Origin: Clarireedia homoeocarpa
Taxonomy: Eukaryota > Ascomycota > Leotiomycetes > Helotiales > Rutstroemiaceae
Assembly (NCBI GenBank): GCA_001465935.1
Contig: LNKV01000007.1
Coordinates: 682,001 to 746,000, forward strand
Direction: 5' to 3'
DNA: 64,000 nucleotides
The position numbers were made by a program, and so were the translations under genes. The notes beneath the pieces are model-generated. The model was not told the DNA's origin. It was given only the letters and a program-made list of their open reading frames with translations, and made no database searches. This document shows positions 31,973-42,665 of this stretch, piece after piece; within the stretch, counting starts at the first letter, position 1; each line of letters starts with the position of its first letter.

Positions 31973-33712
31973 ATGCCTTTCCCTAGTCGAGCATGTCGTA
32001 CTTGTAAAAGTCGTCGAGTTAAGGTACGTTACACGTCGGAATATATCACGAGTTCTGGTGGCTGGTGGCTGACCGTTTCGTTACTCGGAATATAGTGTGA
32101 TGAAGCTCGTCCAATCTGCAACAGATGCAAGAAGGCGAAAATCCCCTGCCATGGATTTGACGATATCGATGGCTTGATTTTTCTAAGCGAAAACAAATAT
32201 GTCGGTGGTGAACGAAAAAGACCTCGGGGCCCCAATTTGACGACGGCATCAAGTCCCAAAAGCAGCTCCCAAATTCTCCCAACCGCAACTGAATCTGAAA
32301 TCACCCCTAGTTTACTTGCGACCCGAACCATAGGTACAACTCATCAACGCCCACAAGGCTCGAGGCAGTCGACACTACAACTACCAGTTCTCACAGTTTC
32401 CTTGGAAGACCAAGCATTAACATACTATTCACAGAGCCATGGCGTGGTTCCCAGAACCAATATTGATGATTCTATCTCTGATCTTAAATCTCTCATGTGC
32501 TCCGCTACGGCTGCGGTACTGAAGCAGAAGCCTGCTTTGCCGCTCTCAGATGACCCTCAGCCAATTCTTACTCTCGCTATATTAGCTATCTCACACGCAT
32601 CGTTTGGACGAGCGAGACGAATCCAATCAGCCTTAGCCGTTGGAGGTGCAAAGTACTGCACAGCTCTCACGATGATTAATCGAGCACTCAAAGACCCACT
32701 GCAAGCAATACGTAACGAGGTCCTCTTGGCCACCATCATCTTAAGTCATTATGAGAACTCTGTTTTTCGGAGGCCTCACATGTCTGAAAGTGATATAAAC
32801 ATCATGGCTGCGAAAACGTTCGCGCACCATGATGGGGCCATGGCAGTTTTACATCTGCGACGGCAGTGCAATCACTATCAATCTGATAAGTTGGGTGCCG
32901 GCGTAGACAGAGTTGTACGTAACCACCTCATACGTTCTTTGACTATGCGGCGTATGCAAGTACCGCTATGGCTTCGAGATGGTGCTGAATATGGCGAGAC
33001 CGGACTCGCTTTAAAACTAGATCAGCTGATGGTTAAAACGGCCGATCTTCGTCATCGAGCGGCCAGCTTACAATACGACTTGACTGTCATACCTAATTCA
33101 GAAAGAGTATCAGAGATGTTAAAGTTGCATGCCGCTCTCTCCATAGCCCAAAGATTGGACGATGCTTTCGTAACCTGGGCTCGCGATGTACCCATGGAAG
33201 ATTATTGGAAGGCGTGTCGGGTGGAAGATGACGGTGTTTCCCGAGACGAAAATGAGGACAATATCTTGGATCGACTTGTTCATATCTATCCTACTGTGGG
33301 ACATGTGGGACTATGGGGTCGCTACCGTACATTGCGTCTACATGTAATCGATATCATAGTTAAAATTTTATCGTTTGCGCGGAAGGCCGAACCGGATCTT
33401 AAACCCATGGAAGAAACCGCTCGGTCAAAAATCGAAAAGCTAGCGGCTGATTTCTGTGCGAGCATTCCGTATGCATTAAAGACTATTGATGTATTCCCAG
33501 CGGCGGAAAACTCATTTGTCGTGGGAAGGTCTCCCCCAGATCAAAAACAGTTCGTTGACGCTACGACTGCAACGATGCTTTGTTGGCCGCTGGCAATGAC
33601 AACAATGGTGGAGGGTATACCGCAACGATATATGAAGTATCTGAAGAGGATGTTGCTAGAGGTGAGTGAGCTTGTCGATGATGGGCTTTTGGAGGGAATG
33701 GCGACTGGATGA
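31973..33712 (+). CDS. Zn2Cys6 (fungal C6) transcription factor
   Basis: Two exons, 31973-32023 and 32096-33712, with a 72-nt intron (donor GTACGT, acceptor TATAG) inside the zinc cluster, a common intron position in this family. The product is 555 residues. The binuclear cluster is complete: CRTCKSRRVKC then DEARPICNRCKKAKIPC, i.e. C-X2-C-X6-C-X6-C-X2-C-X6-C, starting at residue 8. A basic/Ser-rich linker (KRPRGPNLTTASSPKSSS) follows, then the helical fungal-specific regulatory region (about 120-555; LTLAILAISHASFGRA, LLATIILSHYENSVF). It acts in the nucleus as a sequence-specific regulator. Its place between the AKR and a decayed MFS exporter, all on one strand, fits a pathway-specific regulator, but targets are unknown. 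Confidence 0.92.
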
Positions 33713-34398
33713 AGGGGTTTGTTTCCACATACAACGATTAAATTCGATATTAGAGCAACCTCGCGAGGGGTTCTATACTCTCTTGTTACACTCAAACCCA
33801 AGGAGCTCATCCGCCTTCTTTATGGTCGAATCATTTACATGAATTGGGCGATATTTACCGACTGTATGCGACACTGATATGTAGAGATCTCAACGATGGA
33901 TTGTTGTCGAGGATTGGCCCGGAGAGCCCCTCATTTTGTCCCTCAAAATATCAATACTATCACAAGGGTTTTGGCGCCATCTTGACGGTGATAGGTGCCG
34001 AACAGTACAATGGATTTCAACCCTGGAATCAAACTGTTCTGTATAAATACAAGGATTTGATCCTTTTCAAGGTTTTTTACAGAGCCACGGAATAGAGGGG
34101 CCCACAAGGCAACTTTTCCGAATCTTAACAGGTATTTGATTGAAAGATAAAATACTCATTGGGGCCCTGGTAACTTAGCTTGGTAATCTTCAATGCTCCA
34201 ATTGGTTGGGTTCCCAGCCAAGCAATGTATGTGTGGATACTTGTAGGGTAAACGGTCTACGAATCCGGCGAGTTCACTTTGTAATCTATACAACACTATT
34301 TCTAACTCTAACTTAATGCTTTCTCTGCTATTTAGATAATAAGCACTTGAAGATTGGAAATTCCCACCTGCACATGTAACATAGGGTTGTATTGAACC
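33713..34398. other. Intergenic DNA; no gene seen
   Basis: Short open frames only, none with features. The right end is the former promoter of the decayed MFS transporter. Confidence 0.5.
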
Positions 34399-36317
34399 AT
34401 GATGTTGAACGTCTCGGAAAGCAGGAGCACCTCAGATGTTGGAGACAATCGCGCTGCAGTTGCAGAAACCAATGCATCGGAGACAGATGCATTACTTTCT
34501 TCTCCAATACCCAATCTAACTTCTATAAATCATGGACTGTCAACACTGAAACTGGTAGTAATATTTGCCAGCTCTTGGGTAATTCCCTTTCGCTTCAATG
34601 TTTGACACTTACTGACGTCTACAGACAGCGCTGATGCTTGCTGCACTTGGTATTGAGTGTTTCCGGGTCTATTTTTAATATTCAGTGTCCGGAAAAGAAT
34701 TCCTGATCGTCTGTCAGATTCAATTATGGTATCGACACTTGTCATTCCGATATCTGGCTCTTTTGGCTCATTCAAGTCGTTAGCATGGCTGGGTTCTTCA
34801 GTGACTCTCCCGCGGCCCTCCTCTGCCCAATGTCTTGCTTGTGATTTATTGGAACCTTGCAGGATAGTACTGAAAATTCTTTATTAGTACCTAATTGGCG
34901 TTGCAACAGCACAGCCGCTGGTGGGACGCTTGACGGAGATTTATTCTCGTCGTGCAGGACTCCTCACTACGAATGTACTCTTCTTACTTGGTACAATCGG
35001 CTGCGGTGTAGCTCCATCGCTTGGTTTCTTGATAGCTGCTCGAAATTTAGCTGGTATTGGTGCTGGTGGTATCTATGCCTGTACTACAAGTGAGTAAACG
35101 TTTTTATCCTTTTACTAATCATTATGTTGCAAACATTTTTCGTTCATCTGCATGTGCCCTGCAACTAACAACTAAAAAGTGATAAATTCCGATCTCCCCA
35201 CTCAACGACAACGTTGATTCGTTGGCGGGATCATTAATCTCATCTATGGAGTATTTATTTCTTTAGGGGGATTGTTTGGTGGGTGGATCAAAGATGTATG
35301 GGGTTGGAGAATGGCCTTTCTTGTTCAGATTCCAATCATTTTTGCCGGCATTGTAGGTGTATACCTGTTCGTTCACATCCCTTGCATACATCACTCCTTG
35401 ACGTCTTGCGACGAATCGATTTCATGGTTGCTGCATCAATCATTAGCTTTCTAGCTTTCATGTTAATTGGACTCAATATTGGCGGAAATATCTTACCTTG
35501 GACTCACGCATTGGTTCTGGACACATTACCTCTTTCGATCACTTGTCTCGGTCTGTTTATCTTAGTGGAAAGCAATCCAAAATGGGCTCCGGAACCTATC
35601 ATCCCTCTATATCTTGTTCGGAAAAGGACAACCCTATCTATCGGACTGACATACTTCTTCACGCATGTTTCCGCGTTTACTACAGCCTACTATCTACCCG
35701 TCTACTTCCAACTTCTCGGGTACTCGACCACACAAGCTGGCTTGCACTTCACACCTACCTCCATCTCTGACGGAATATCTGCACTGATCACAGGCATCTT
35801 TCTTCGGCTGACGGGGAGATCCTTGGTCCTGAACAGAGTGCTTCACCGTCTCAATATTAGCGGTGCTGTGCTCTTCCTCAATTTATCCCTCTACTCACAC
35901 TTTTGGCATCACTTCCTCGAACCAATATGTGCCGGTATGGGGCTCGGCGGAATCCTAAATTTTAACATCACATCTCTCGTCGCATCCGTCAAAAGAGAGG
36001 AACAGGCACTCGCTGTGTCTGCCGCCTTCGTCTTTCGTTCCGCAGGCTCAACTCTAGGTGTTATTCTCGCATCAACGGTTTTCCAAAATCTGCTGAGAAA
36101 GAATCTCGTGAGATAATTGGGGGGGAAAGATGATGCTGATAAGATTATACACATGTTGAGAGAGAATTTCGAGGTGATTTGGACATTGCCGGGGCCGATG
36201 AGAGAGCTGGTGAGGGAATCTTACATGAGAGCGTTATGGGGCGTTTTTGTTTGTGTTCTGGTATCAATTGTACTGGGGGCTTTGACAAGTTTGGGAATTG
36301 AGGAGAAGGTGTTGTAG
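34399..36317 (+). pseudogene. DHA2-type MFS transporter (VBA/drug:H+ antiporter-like), decayed
   Basis: The first exons splice cleanly: 34399-34578, 34625-34649, 34718-34800, 34888-35089, then from 35180. They give an N-terminal tail, TM1, STLVIPISGSFGSFKSLAWL, and the motif-A-like GRLTEIYSRRAGLL. In the fifth exon TGA (35215-35217) replaces the expected glycine in the conserved S-D-L-x-x-x-R-x-R-G segment; the frame reopens at once with GGIINLIYGVFISLGG. A one-base frameshift follows near 35370-35395, after VYLFVHIP; the chain then continues in another frame (RRIDFMVAASIISFLAFM). A third lesion is TAA at 36114-36116, after which coding-like sequence goes on in frame (LGGKDDADKII) to TAG at 36315-36317. 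All later helices of a 14-TM antiporter are still visible, so decay is recent. It probably exported a small molecule or moved basic amino acids into vacuoles. Confidence 0.85.
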
Positions 36318-36783
36318 AAAACTATGGAAGAGTCGGATGCAGACGTTGAAGCAGTAGAATAACGAGTTGTAGGGTCGGTAGAATGGACATCTTCATGGGA
36401 GATTTCAGAAATGGAGTAAGCTATTATGACGATCAATTGAGAATTCTAACTTCATCACAACAGAAGATGAGATCAATATCGCTCCGGGTTAAATCCATCA
36501 GCAACAGAGCATTCAACCTGTGATGATTGAACTGTCCTAAGTTCTCTAAGCCAACACACTAGTGGATATACTGACTAACTGACTAACTGCAAGCTTCAAC
36601 AATCAAACAAAGCATATGTAATTTTGAGATCTCTATTCTGGTAAATGTACATATTAGAGTATTAAAACTTATGTATCTGATTGTCCCAAGCCAAAGTTGG
36701 AAACTAAGTTTCAATACTCAAATTTGACTTGAATACTCACATACAAGTTCTCAAATGAGTGCTGAATGTTGGAGTTTTTGAAT
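36318..36783. other. Intergenic DNA between convergent genes; no gene seen
   Basis: 3' flanks of the decayed MFS gene and of the Baeyer-Villiger monooxygenase gene. AT-rich; a small CTGACTAA doublet near 36572 only. Confidence 0.5.
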
Positions 36784-38690
36784 CTACTCTTGAAACTCCA
36801 AAACCCTAACTTTCTCAGAGCCGATTCTCGATTGGAGAAGAACCCAATCCCGTTTCCAGTTGATTTTAGCAATTAACGCTTTGTATTTCCAATACGGGTA
36901 TGGGAATCGATAGACGTGTCCTATTTTGGACTATCAAAACGCACATCAGTAATATTCTCAGGACCTAACATTCAGACACTCACTTTATAATAACTCCTAC
37001 ACTCTGGCTGAGCTGGCGGCAACATCTTCTGCCCTGGCCGTAAGGATAAAGTCCACTCCTTGACGCGCTCTTCCTTCGGCATCACTGCGTAACGAAAACT
37101 TCCTTTATTCTTCTCGAAAAGAAACTTTGTCACTAGACAAGTATGGTGTGCTTGCAGTTCGAAAAGCTCGATCAAACTAGTTTCGAAGGACGAACTGTTG
37201 GGGCCCAGGAAATTGAAGTAGTTTGGGAAATCATCTACCGCCACACCTAGAAGATATGTTAAAGAATAGCACCGATGTGGTAGGAAGTAGCAATACCATA
37301 TAATGACATCAATTCTGGTTGGTACTTATCACATAGAAGTTGGCCCGATCTCCCACGCGTTGGAACAGGCAATCCAAAGTCGACTGGATGGTAGCCTATG
37401 ATGGACTTGTCAATATAAAATTTGTGTTCTTTCCAGGCACATCTTATGTACCTACTAGAGTTGAGCTACTTACCAGTACCCCAAATTAACACGTCAATCT
37501 GCCTCTCCTCCTCCTCGCCCGTTTCAGCATTCCTTGACACCACGGAACTTCGCGTCAGCCTCGCAACCTCATCAGTTACAAGCTGCACATTCTCTTTCGT
37601 GAAAATGGGGAAGTAATTATCTAGCATCATAGGTCTTTTACATCCGAAGACATCTTTCGACTCCAATTTCTTCCGCAAGGACTCATCTTTGACTTGTTTA
37701 TACAGATGATCTTTACATATCCCGAGAACCTTTCGTTGGAGGAACGAGTCAACAATGAAAACACGCTTGCGTAGGATTGTATTTATTTGTAAATTCAACC
37801 ATCGAAGACTACCCTGCAAAAATGGGATATGTGCGAACATCCACTTTGTAAACCACCCATTAACTTTGTCATTTCTCGGCAACACATGCCCTGGACTTCG
37901 TTGATAGACAACCAGAGACTTAAGATCTGGATAAATTTTTGGGATAAATTGAGCAGCTGAGGGACCTGTTCCAATCACGGCCACTGTCTTGCCTCTTAGA
38001 TCAGCATTTTTTGGCCATTGTCCGCTGTGCCAACTTTCGCCCTGGAAGTCATCGAGACCAGGCACATCGGCCTTCTTGGGAACGGTGAATGCACCCGCAG
38101 CACTGATTAGCTGCTCAATAGTCAGAATTTATATCACGTAATTCTTAAGCCTGTTATTGACGTACAATGTTGGAGCTCCATGTTCTTTTAGTTTGAGTAA
38201 GAAGATCCACCGTTTCAACAAACCATAGCAGGTGCGAGTCGTCCCATACAGCCCTTACAACCTCGGTGTTGAAAGTAGTGACCTTATCTAGCTGATATTT
38301 CAAAGCTACTCCTTCAAAGTACTTCTGAATCTCCGGCTGTGGCGCATAGGTTCTACTCCAGTCTTCTCAATGAATTTTTTAGCAGGCAATCTCAACTTAC
38401 AAATGGCAAGCAAAAAGCAAATCATAGTACTCACAAGGATTTAGAGCCCAACTGATGCAGTACTCTTCACTGGGAATATCACAGGCAGCACCAGGATATG
38501 TGTTCGCCCACCACACGCCTCCATAAGCTGTCTGTCGGTCCAGGATCTGAAACTCGTCCAGTGGGAGTATCTTTTCGCGGAGAAATGTGCAGCCTTGAAC
38601 GATACCGGCTGCACCGGCCCCTACAATTATTGCAAAACGGTGCTCGTCTGCATGTAAAGTACTTAGTGGGGTTTCTCTTGCCTCCTGCAT
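36784..38690 (-). CDS. Baeyer-Villiger-type flavin monooxygenase
   Basis: Six exons: 38435-38690, 38166-38362, 37474-38113, 37297-37395, 36984-37246 and 36784-36930. The joined product is 533 residues with every phase consistent. Motifs: FAD Rossmann IIVGAGAAG (about 21-29), GGVWWANTYPGAACDIPSEE, the Baeyer-Villiger fingerprint FxGxxxHxxxWP as FQGESWHSGQWP (174-185), the NADPH Rossmann VIGTGPSA (197-204), and ATG-like WGTGYHP formed across intron 3. The C-terminus ends VYRFPYPYWKYKAL and KINWKRDWV, typical of fungal family members. It inserts one oxygen into a ketone to give an ester or lactone, using NADPH, FAD and O2. The substrate is unknown; neighbouring redox enzymes and a regulator make a catabolic or tailoring role likely. 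The long exon alone would lack the FAD domain. Confidence 0.9.
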
Positions 38691-39428
38691 CTTGAGGAGA
38701 ATGAAGCGATTGGGGGAAGGAAGATGTCGTCACGCTAATGACGGCCCTCTCCTATCAGTTGTAAAGATTATACTAAAACTACAATAGTAGCAAATGCAAT
38801 TTACATGCTTCTTACATCTTGAGGGAATGACCTCGAGCAGGAATCTAATTCCAGATATCTCGCGATAGATTCCACCGCGTGTTAAGGTTGCGGTTCGGTG
38901 GCCGGTGCATAGAGTTTCGGCAAGCCTACCGGGAACCGAATCAACCGGCTTCCGAGCGATTCGAGTTCACTATACTAGTATATTGGCCCGTCACGTTGGT
39001 AGTCTTGAGATGTTTTTTCCAAACGAGACAAGGGCAAGGTGTTGCTCCATTTTGATGGGATCGTAGATTTTCCCTGCATTGAGCATGAACGCACTCTCTC
39101 CAGAGACATTGGAATAGTGAAGGAGGTTAAGCCCGCGAACAATTAGTATATTTTTGAAGAGATTTAAAGGCAGTATTCACATGGTTTATAGGAGTTTACT
39201 GCCACTGTTGATTTTGACCCTCTGAAACATTGGCTCGAAACGAGGTACAGCCAGCTTTACTTCAACTGCTGCATAAATGAAGTATGCACGGCATAAACTG
39301 CATACTGGTTTACAACTAACTTCCAATGATCAACCAAGTCACCTCAAAACACGATTCACGCATGTTTTAATACCATTCATCCATCAAATTTGTGCGAATC
39401 TAGAGCCATCCATCTCGTTCCTGGAAGT
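38691..39428. other. Intergenic DNA; no gene seen
   Basis: Promoter of the monooxygenase gene on the left and 3' flank of the NmrA-like gene on the right. No repeats or other open frames of interest. Confidence 0.5.
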
Positions 39429-40797
39429 TTATCTACAAAGTGCTTCCATTATATCCTCTACCGTCAGTGGTACTATCTCCGGAAACAATTCATTGAGGTA
39501 GACAGAGTTAGGAGCCCTGCCATCAAAGCTAAATGTCCCCGCTTCAAGCCATTTTCCATGCTCTTTTACTGAGGATGAGTATGCGGGTCGGTGTGTTGGC
39601 TGTTCGATGACTGAGCCGCTGAGGAGAGATGAGGCATCGTCTGTGATCGTGAAAGGCTCACCTAGGTGTGTTAGAGTGCAATTCGATTTCCGACAGAGAG
39701 AACATGGTCTTGACCCTTGTGTGTCCAAACGGTTCTGGGTTGAGTAGCACTTACCAGCGACTTTCCCCGCTATGGCAATACACTCAGACCAGGTCTTTCG
39801 ATCACCTATAATATAGCTCCTCTTTTCCCATTGCTCTAATGCTAGACTGGCAACCACAAAGCGACCCACGTCTCTTGTATGAGTCATGACAATGGGGACT
39901 TTGCCAGTACCAAACATCACTGCGACCTTGGTTGGAATATCGAACAATTTGAAACCACCAGCGAGGTGGGAAGGCACTTTGGGCATGCCTAGATAATCCA
40001 AAAAGAGGCCGTTGACGAATGAAGTAAACTCGAGGTCTGTTTTCTCAAGCTCGGCGATGGCTAAAGCTTTAAGAGCCGTACTTGGGCGAGCCAATGCGTG
40101 CCTGTTGTTGTTAGACCCCATTAAGCATACTCAGACCAAGCTGTGAGAAATTAAGATGTAGAGGGAAAATGGCTCCTCTACGTGAACTCACGAATGAAGA
40201 GCCATCGCATGGTAATGGTAATGATATAAGCGCTCACTTCTCTTCATAATTGCTCCCATACTCGCTCGGGACAAATCGTTTGACAGTACCAGATGCAGCT
40301 GCGGCACGGACCAGATTTACTTGGGCATCGCTGTGTTCTTTTGTGACGATGCATAGTGCGGAGATGACCGTATGCACTTTATGCTGATTTAGTAATGTTG
40401 CGGTGGCTCCAATATCGGCGTAATCAATCTGAATTACATTGACATTGTTTTTAGCTGCAAATTCTATGTTATCCTATTCAATGCGTTATTGGGTCGTGCA
40501 AGCCAAGAAGTAGTGAAGCAAGTACTGTTCGACTTAGCAAGATGAATTCATGTTCTGTTTGTTCCTTCAGCGCGTCAACGATGGCGAGGCCAACTCCTCC
40601 TGTTCCGCCAGCGACTGCAACTTTGACCACTTGGAGTATGTTAGCTATCGTCCATTTCAACGATGGTGATCCAGGCAGAAGGCACAGGGGTAGAGTCACG
40701 AACTGATTGATTATTCAAGTGAGTGGCAAGCTGGGAGGGTGATTCGATGTGGCGTCGTACGTTGTGCATCCGACAGAATCTCCAGTGTCGGCGCCAT
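39429..40797 (-). CDS. NmrA/isoflavone-reductase-like NAD(P)-binding protein
   Basis: Five exons: 40761-40797, 40526-40629, 40238-40473, 39755-40101 and 39429-39661; the product is 318 residues, usual for the family. The Rossmann motif is VKVAVAGGTGGVGLAIVDAL with GGTGGVG binding NADPH. Then come NVNVIQIDYAD, VISALCIVTKEHSDAQVNLV, the conserved VKRFVPSEYGSNYEEK, KTDLEFTSFVNGLFLDYLG and VGRFVVASL. Members are atypical short-chain reductases or redox-sensing regulators. The start is uncertain: exon 1 (MAPTLEILSDAQ) rests on donor GTACGA and an acceptor AAG|TGG, and the true initiation codon could itself be split at that junction. The other junctions have good signals (GTGAGC, GTAAGT). It lies 740 bp upstream of, and on the same strand as, the monooxygenase gene. 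Confidence 0.83.
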
Positions 40798-41357
40798 TTT
40801 TCGACCCTCACTTATTATATACTGAGTCCCGAGGGTGGACAGCAATCGGCATCCGAGGGGAGTCAAGATGGTTCGTGGTGAGAGTTAGTAGATTTTATGA
40901 TTACTAAGCACAATTGATTGTCACCAGCACTGTTATTCTGAGCCGTAAGTTGTAACCAACAACAGCCTTACCACTGGCGACCGAGTGTTGCGGCGGGACA
41001 CACCCGAGCGCTAAGCTGTTGTTTTCTCGAGCCCGCTCATCGACTCAGTTGTTTGATGGCCAACATGAGGACACCCGGTTGAAACCCCGCCGCCATCCAA
41101 CATCACAGTGCGGCTTCATAAGATGGGCACCACCTGAGCCTACCACACGAAATCTACCACAGAATATGCCTGTGTTCATCATTCAAACCTAAGAAGATAG
41201 GTCGCGTTAGAAGATAGGTCGCTTTCATCACGTCTCGGAGTATACAATCCCCAAGCTCTCTTTATCAATCACCTTCAAGCCCAAAAATCGTTTACTTCTC
41301 AGTCATTTTCTTCGACACCTTTCGCACATCCTCGACTTTCACACGAACAACCCCTCG
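40798..41357. other. Intergenic DNA between divergent genes
   Basis: Shared promoter space of the NmrA-like gene and the unknown gene at 41358. It contains a doubled AGAAGATAGGTCGC word near 41192-41223 and pyrimidine-rich DNA before 41358. Nothing coding is seen. Confidence 0.5.
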
Positions 41358-42185
41358 ATGACATTCTCTACCGCGGTATTCATTTATGAAGTATGGGCTG
41401 TTCATATGGTACTTGCGGATACTGGTATTGGTCAGGCCGGTATTGCATTGTTGCCAGGAAATGGGAATGCGACAGATAATTATGAGCTATGCATATACCA
41501 TACGTCTCGCACAGGGTTGCCACAGCCGATATCAAGCAATCCGACACAAGTACCAATCGGTGGAAGTATGGTATACAAAGGGAAGATATTTGGAGCTGAC
41601 GTTGACCCATTCAAAAGAATTTGCAGATCAGTAGAGCCACGAGCAATCGAAGCAGGAGTGACCTTGACACACAGTGGAGATTGGATAGAGGTGTGGGAGG
41701 ACCATATGAATTGCGCCAACATTTCTCATATCTTATTCGACAGACCGACTCCCGATTATTCGTGGCCATCTCTGAATAACCCACAACACTATCCAATCTC
41801 TCCAAGTTCGACTTGCTTCGATTTCGATTCTGTACCATACAATGCTTACGCTGATCATCTCAAAAGCCGAAAACGAAGATTCGAATACGAGCAAGAGCGT
41901 AAATCACACTCAATGGACAGGGCCCTGCGGCATACAAACCGGAGAAGAGGACACTGGAATGACGATTCTGAGGATAGTGATACCGAGGCTTATGACCGTG
42001 GGTCAACTCGACGACACCACCACAGGCGTGAGAGGGAATACCAAGAGGAAGAGCATGGGCCCAGCAGCCGCCCAACACCCAAGAAATACAAGTATGCATC
42101 TATGATTGCGGAAAACGTAACCGCAAATGCAGTTGGGGATATCTTTTCTCTGTTGTTCGAGTCCGCACTCGGCGCCATTTTCTAG
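41358..42185 (+). CDS. Hypothetical protein with a charged Arg/Glu/His-rich C-terminal region
   Basis: Open frame of 275 residues preceded by a pyrimidine-rich leader; I do not recognise the family. The N-terminal part (about 1-165) looks folded, with moderate hydrophobicity and four cysteines (ELCIYHT, KRICRSV, NCANISH, STCFDFD). The region 165-250 is highly charged and probably disordered: SRKRRFEYEQERKSH, NDDSEDSDTEAYDRG, RRHHHRREREYQEEEHG. The end turns amphipathic again (AVGDIFSLLFESALGAIF). The basic tracts could be nuclear-localisation or nucleic-acid-binding signals. No signal peptide is clear. The first Met gives the only long frame, but an unseen short 5' exon is possible. It is probably a real gene given length and codon-like composition. 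Confidence 0.55.
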   Translation: MTFSTAVFIYEVWAVHMVLADTGIGQAGIALLPGNGNATDNYELCIYHTSRTGLPQPISSNPTQVPIGGSMVYKGKIFGADVDPFKRICRSVEPRAIEAGVTLTHSGDWIEVWEDHMNCANISHILFDRPTPDYSWPSLNNPQHYPISPSSTCFDFDSVPYNAYADHLKSRKRRFEYEQERKSHSMDRALRHTNRRRGHWNDDSEDSDTEAYDRGSTRRHHHRREREYQEEEHGPSSRPTPKKYKYASMIAENVTANAVGDIFSLLFESALGAIF

Positions 42186-42665
42186 TACTTGTAAGACTAG
42201 TTTTGTTTGTGCAGCGCTCTATATACCCAATAATTTTTAGTGTGCGCGGGCGTACTTAACCAATGGGCCACTTGAACAAGCGTGCTATGCGTGAGACTAC
42301 AGATATCGTGCCCATCATGGTAGATTTGCTTGCACTTTTAGCAGAATGCCTTCATCAGTGATGAACGGAGGAGCCTCCTTACCAGAGCTCGTGCCTGGTG
42401 AGGGCAGGAGCAGAGGGGTATAGTCGTTGATATCTCGCAGATACGGAGACTTGAATTTGGCATGTAATGGTTCTTTACACATCGAGCTGACGCGGCTACA
42501 CATGAAGCTCGCTCCTGCGGCAAGTCTAGGGTACTTAAAGCGCACCAAGACTCCATGCATTGTTACAAGGTCATGTATTTATTATTCAAAAACTACGTTA
42601 CTACCCTCTTATCCCACTGCTTCACACACAAGAATTCATATCACAGCCCATTCGATAGAGTTCCA
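42186..42665. other. Intergenic DNA between convergent genes; no gene seen
   Basis: No feature noted; short open frames on both strands overlap each other and have no motifs. Confidence 0.5.

Noticed and set aside
35283..36116. Independent 277-residue transporter
   Set aside because: It is the shifted-frame second half of the decayed DHA2 gene; it lacks the first helices and its first residues are out of the family frame.
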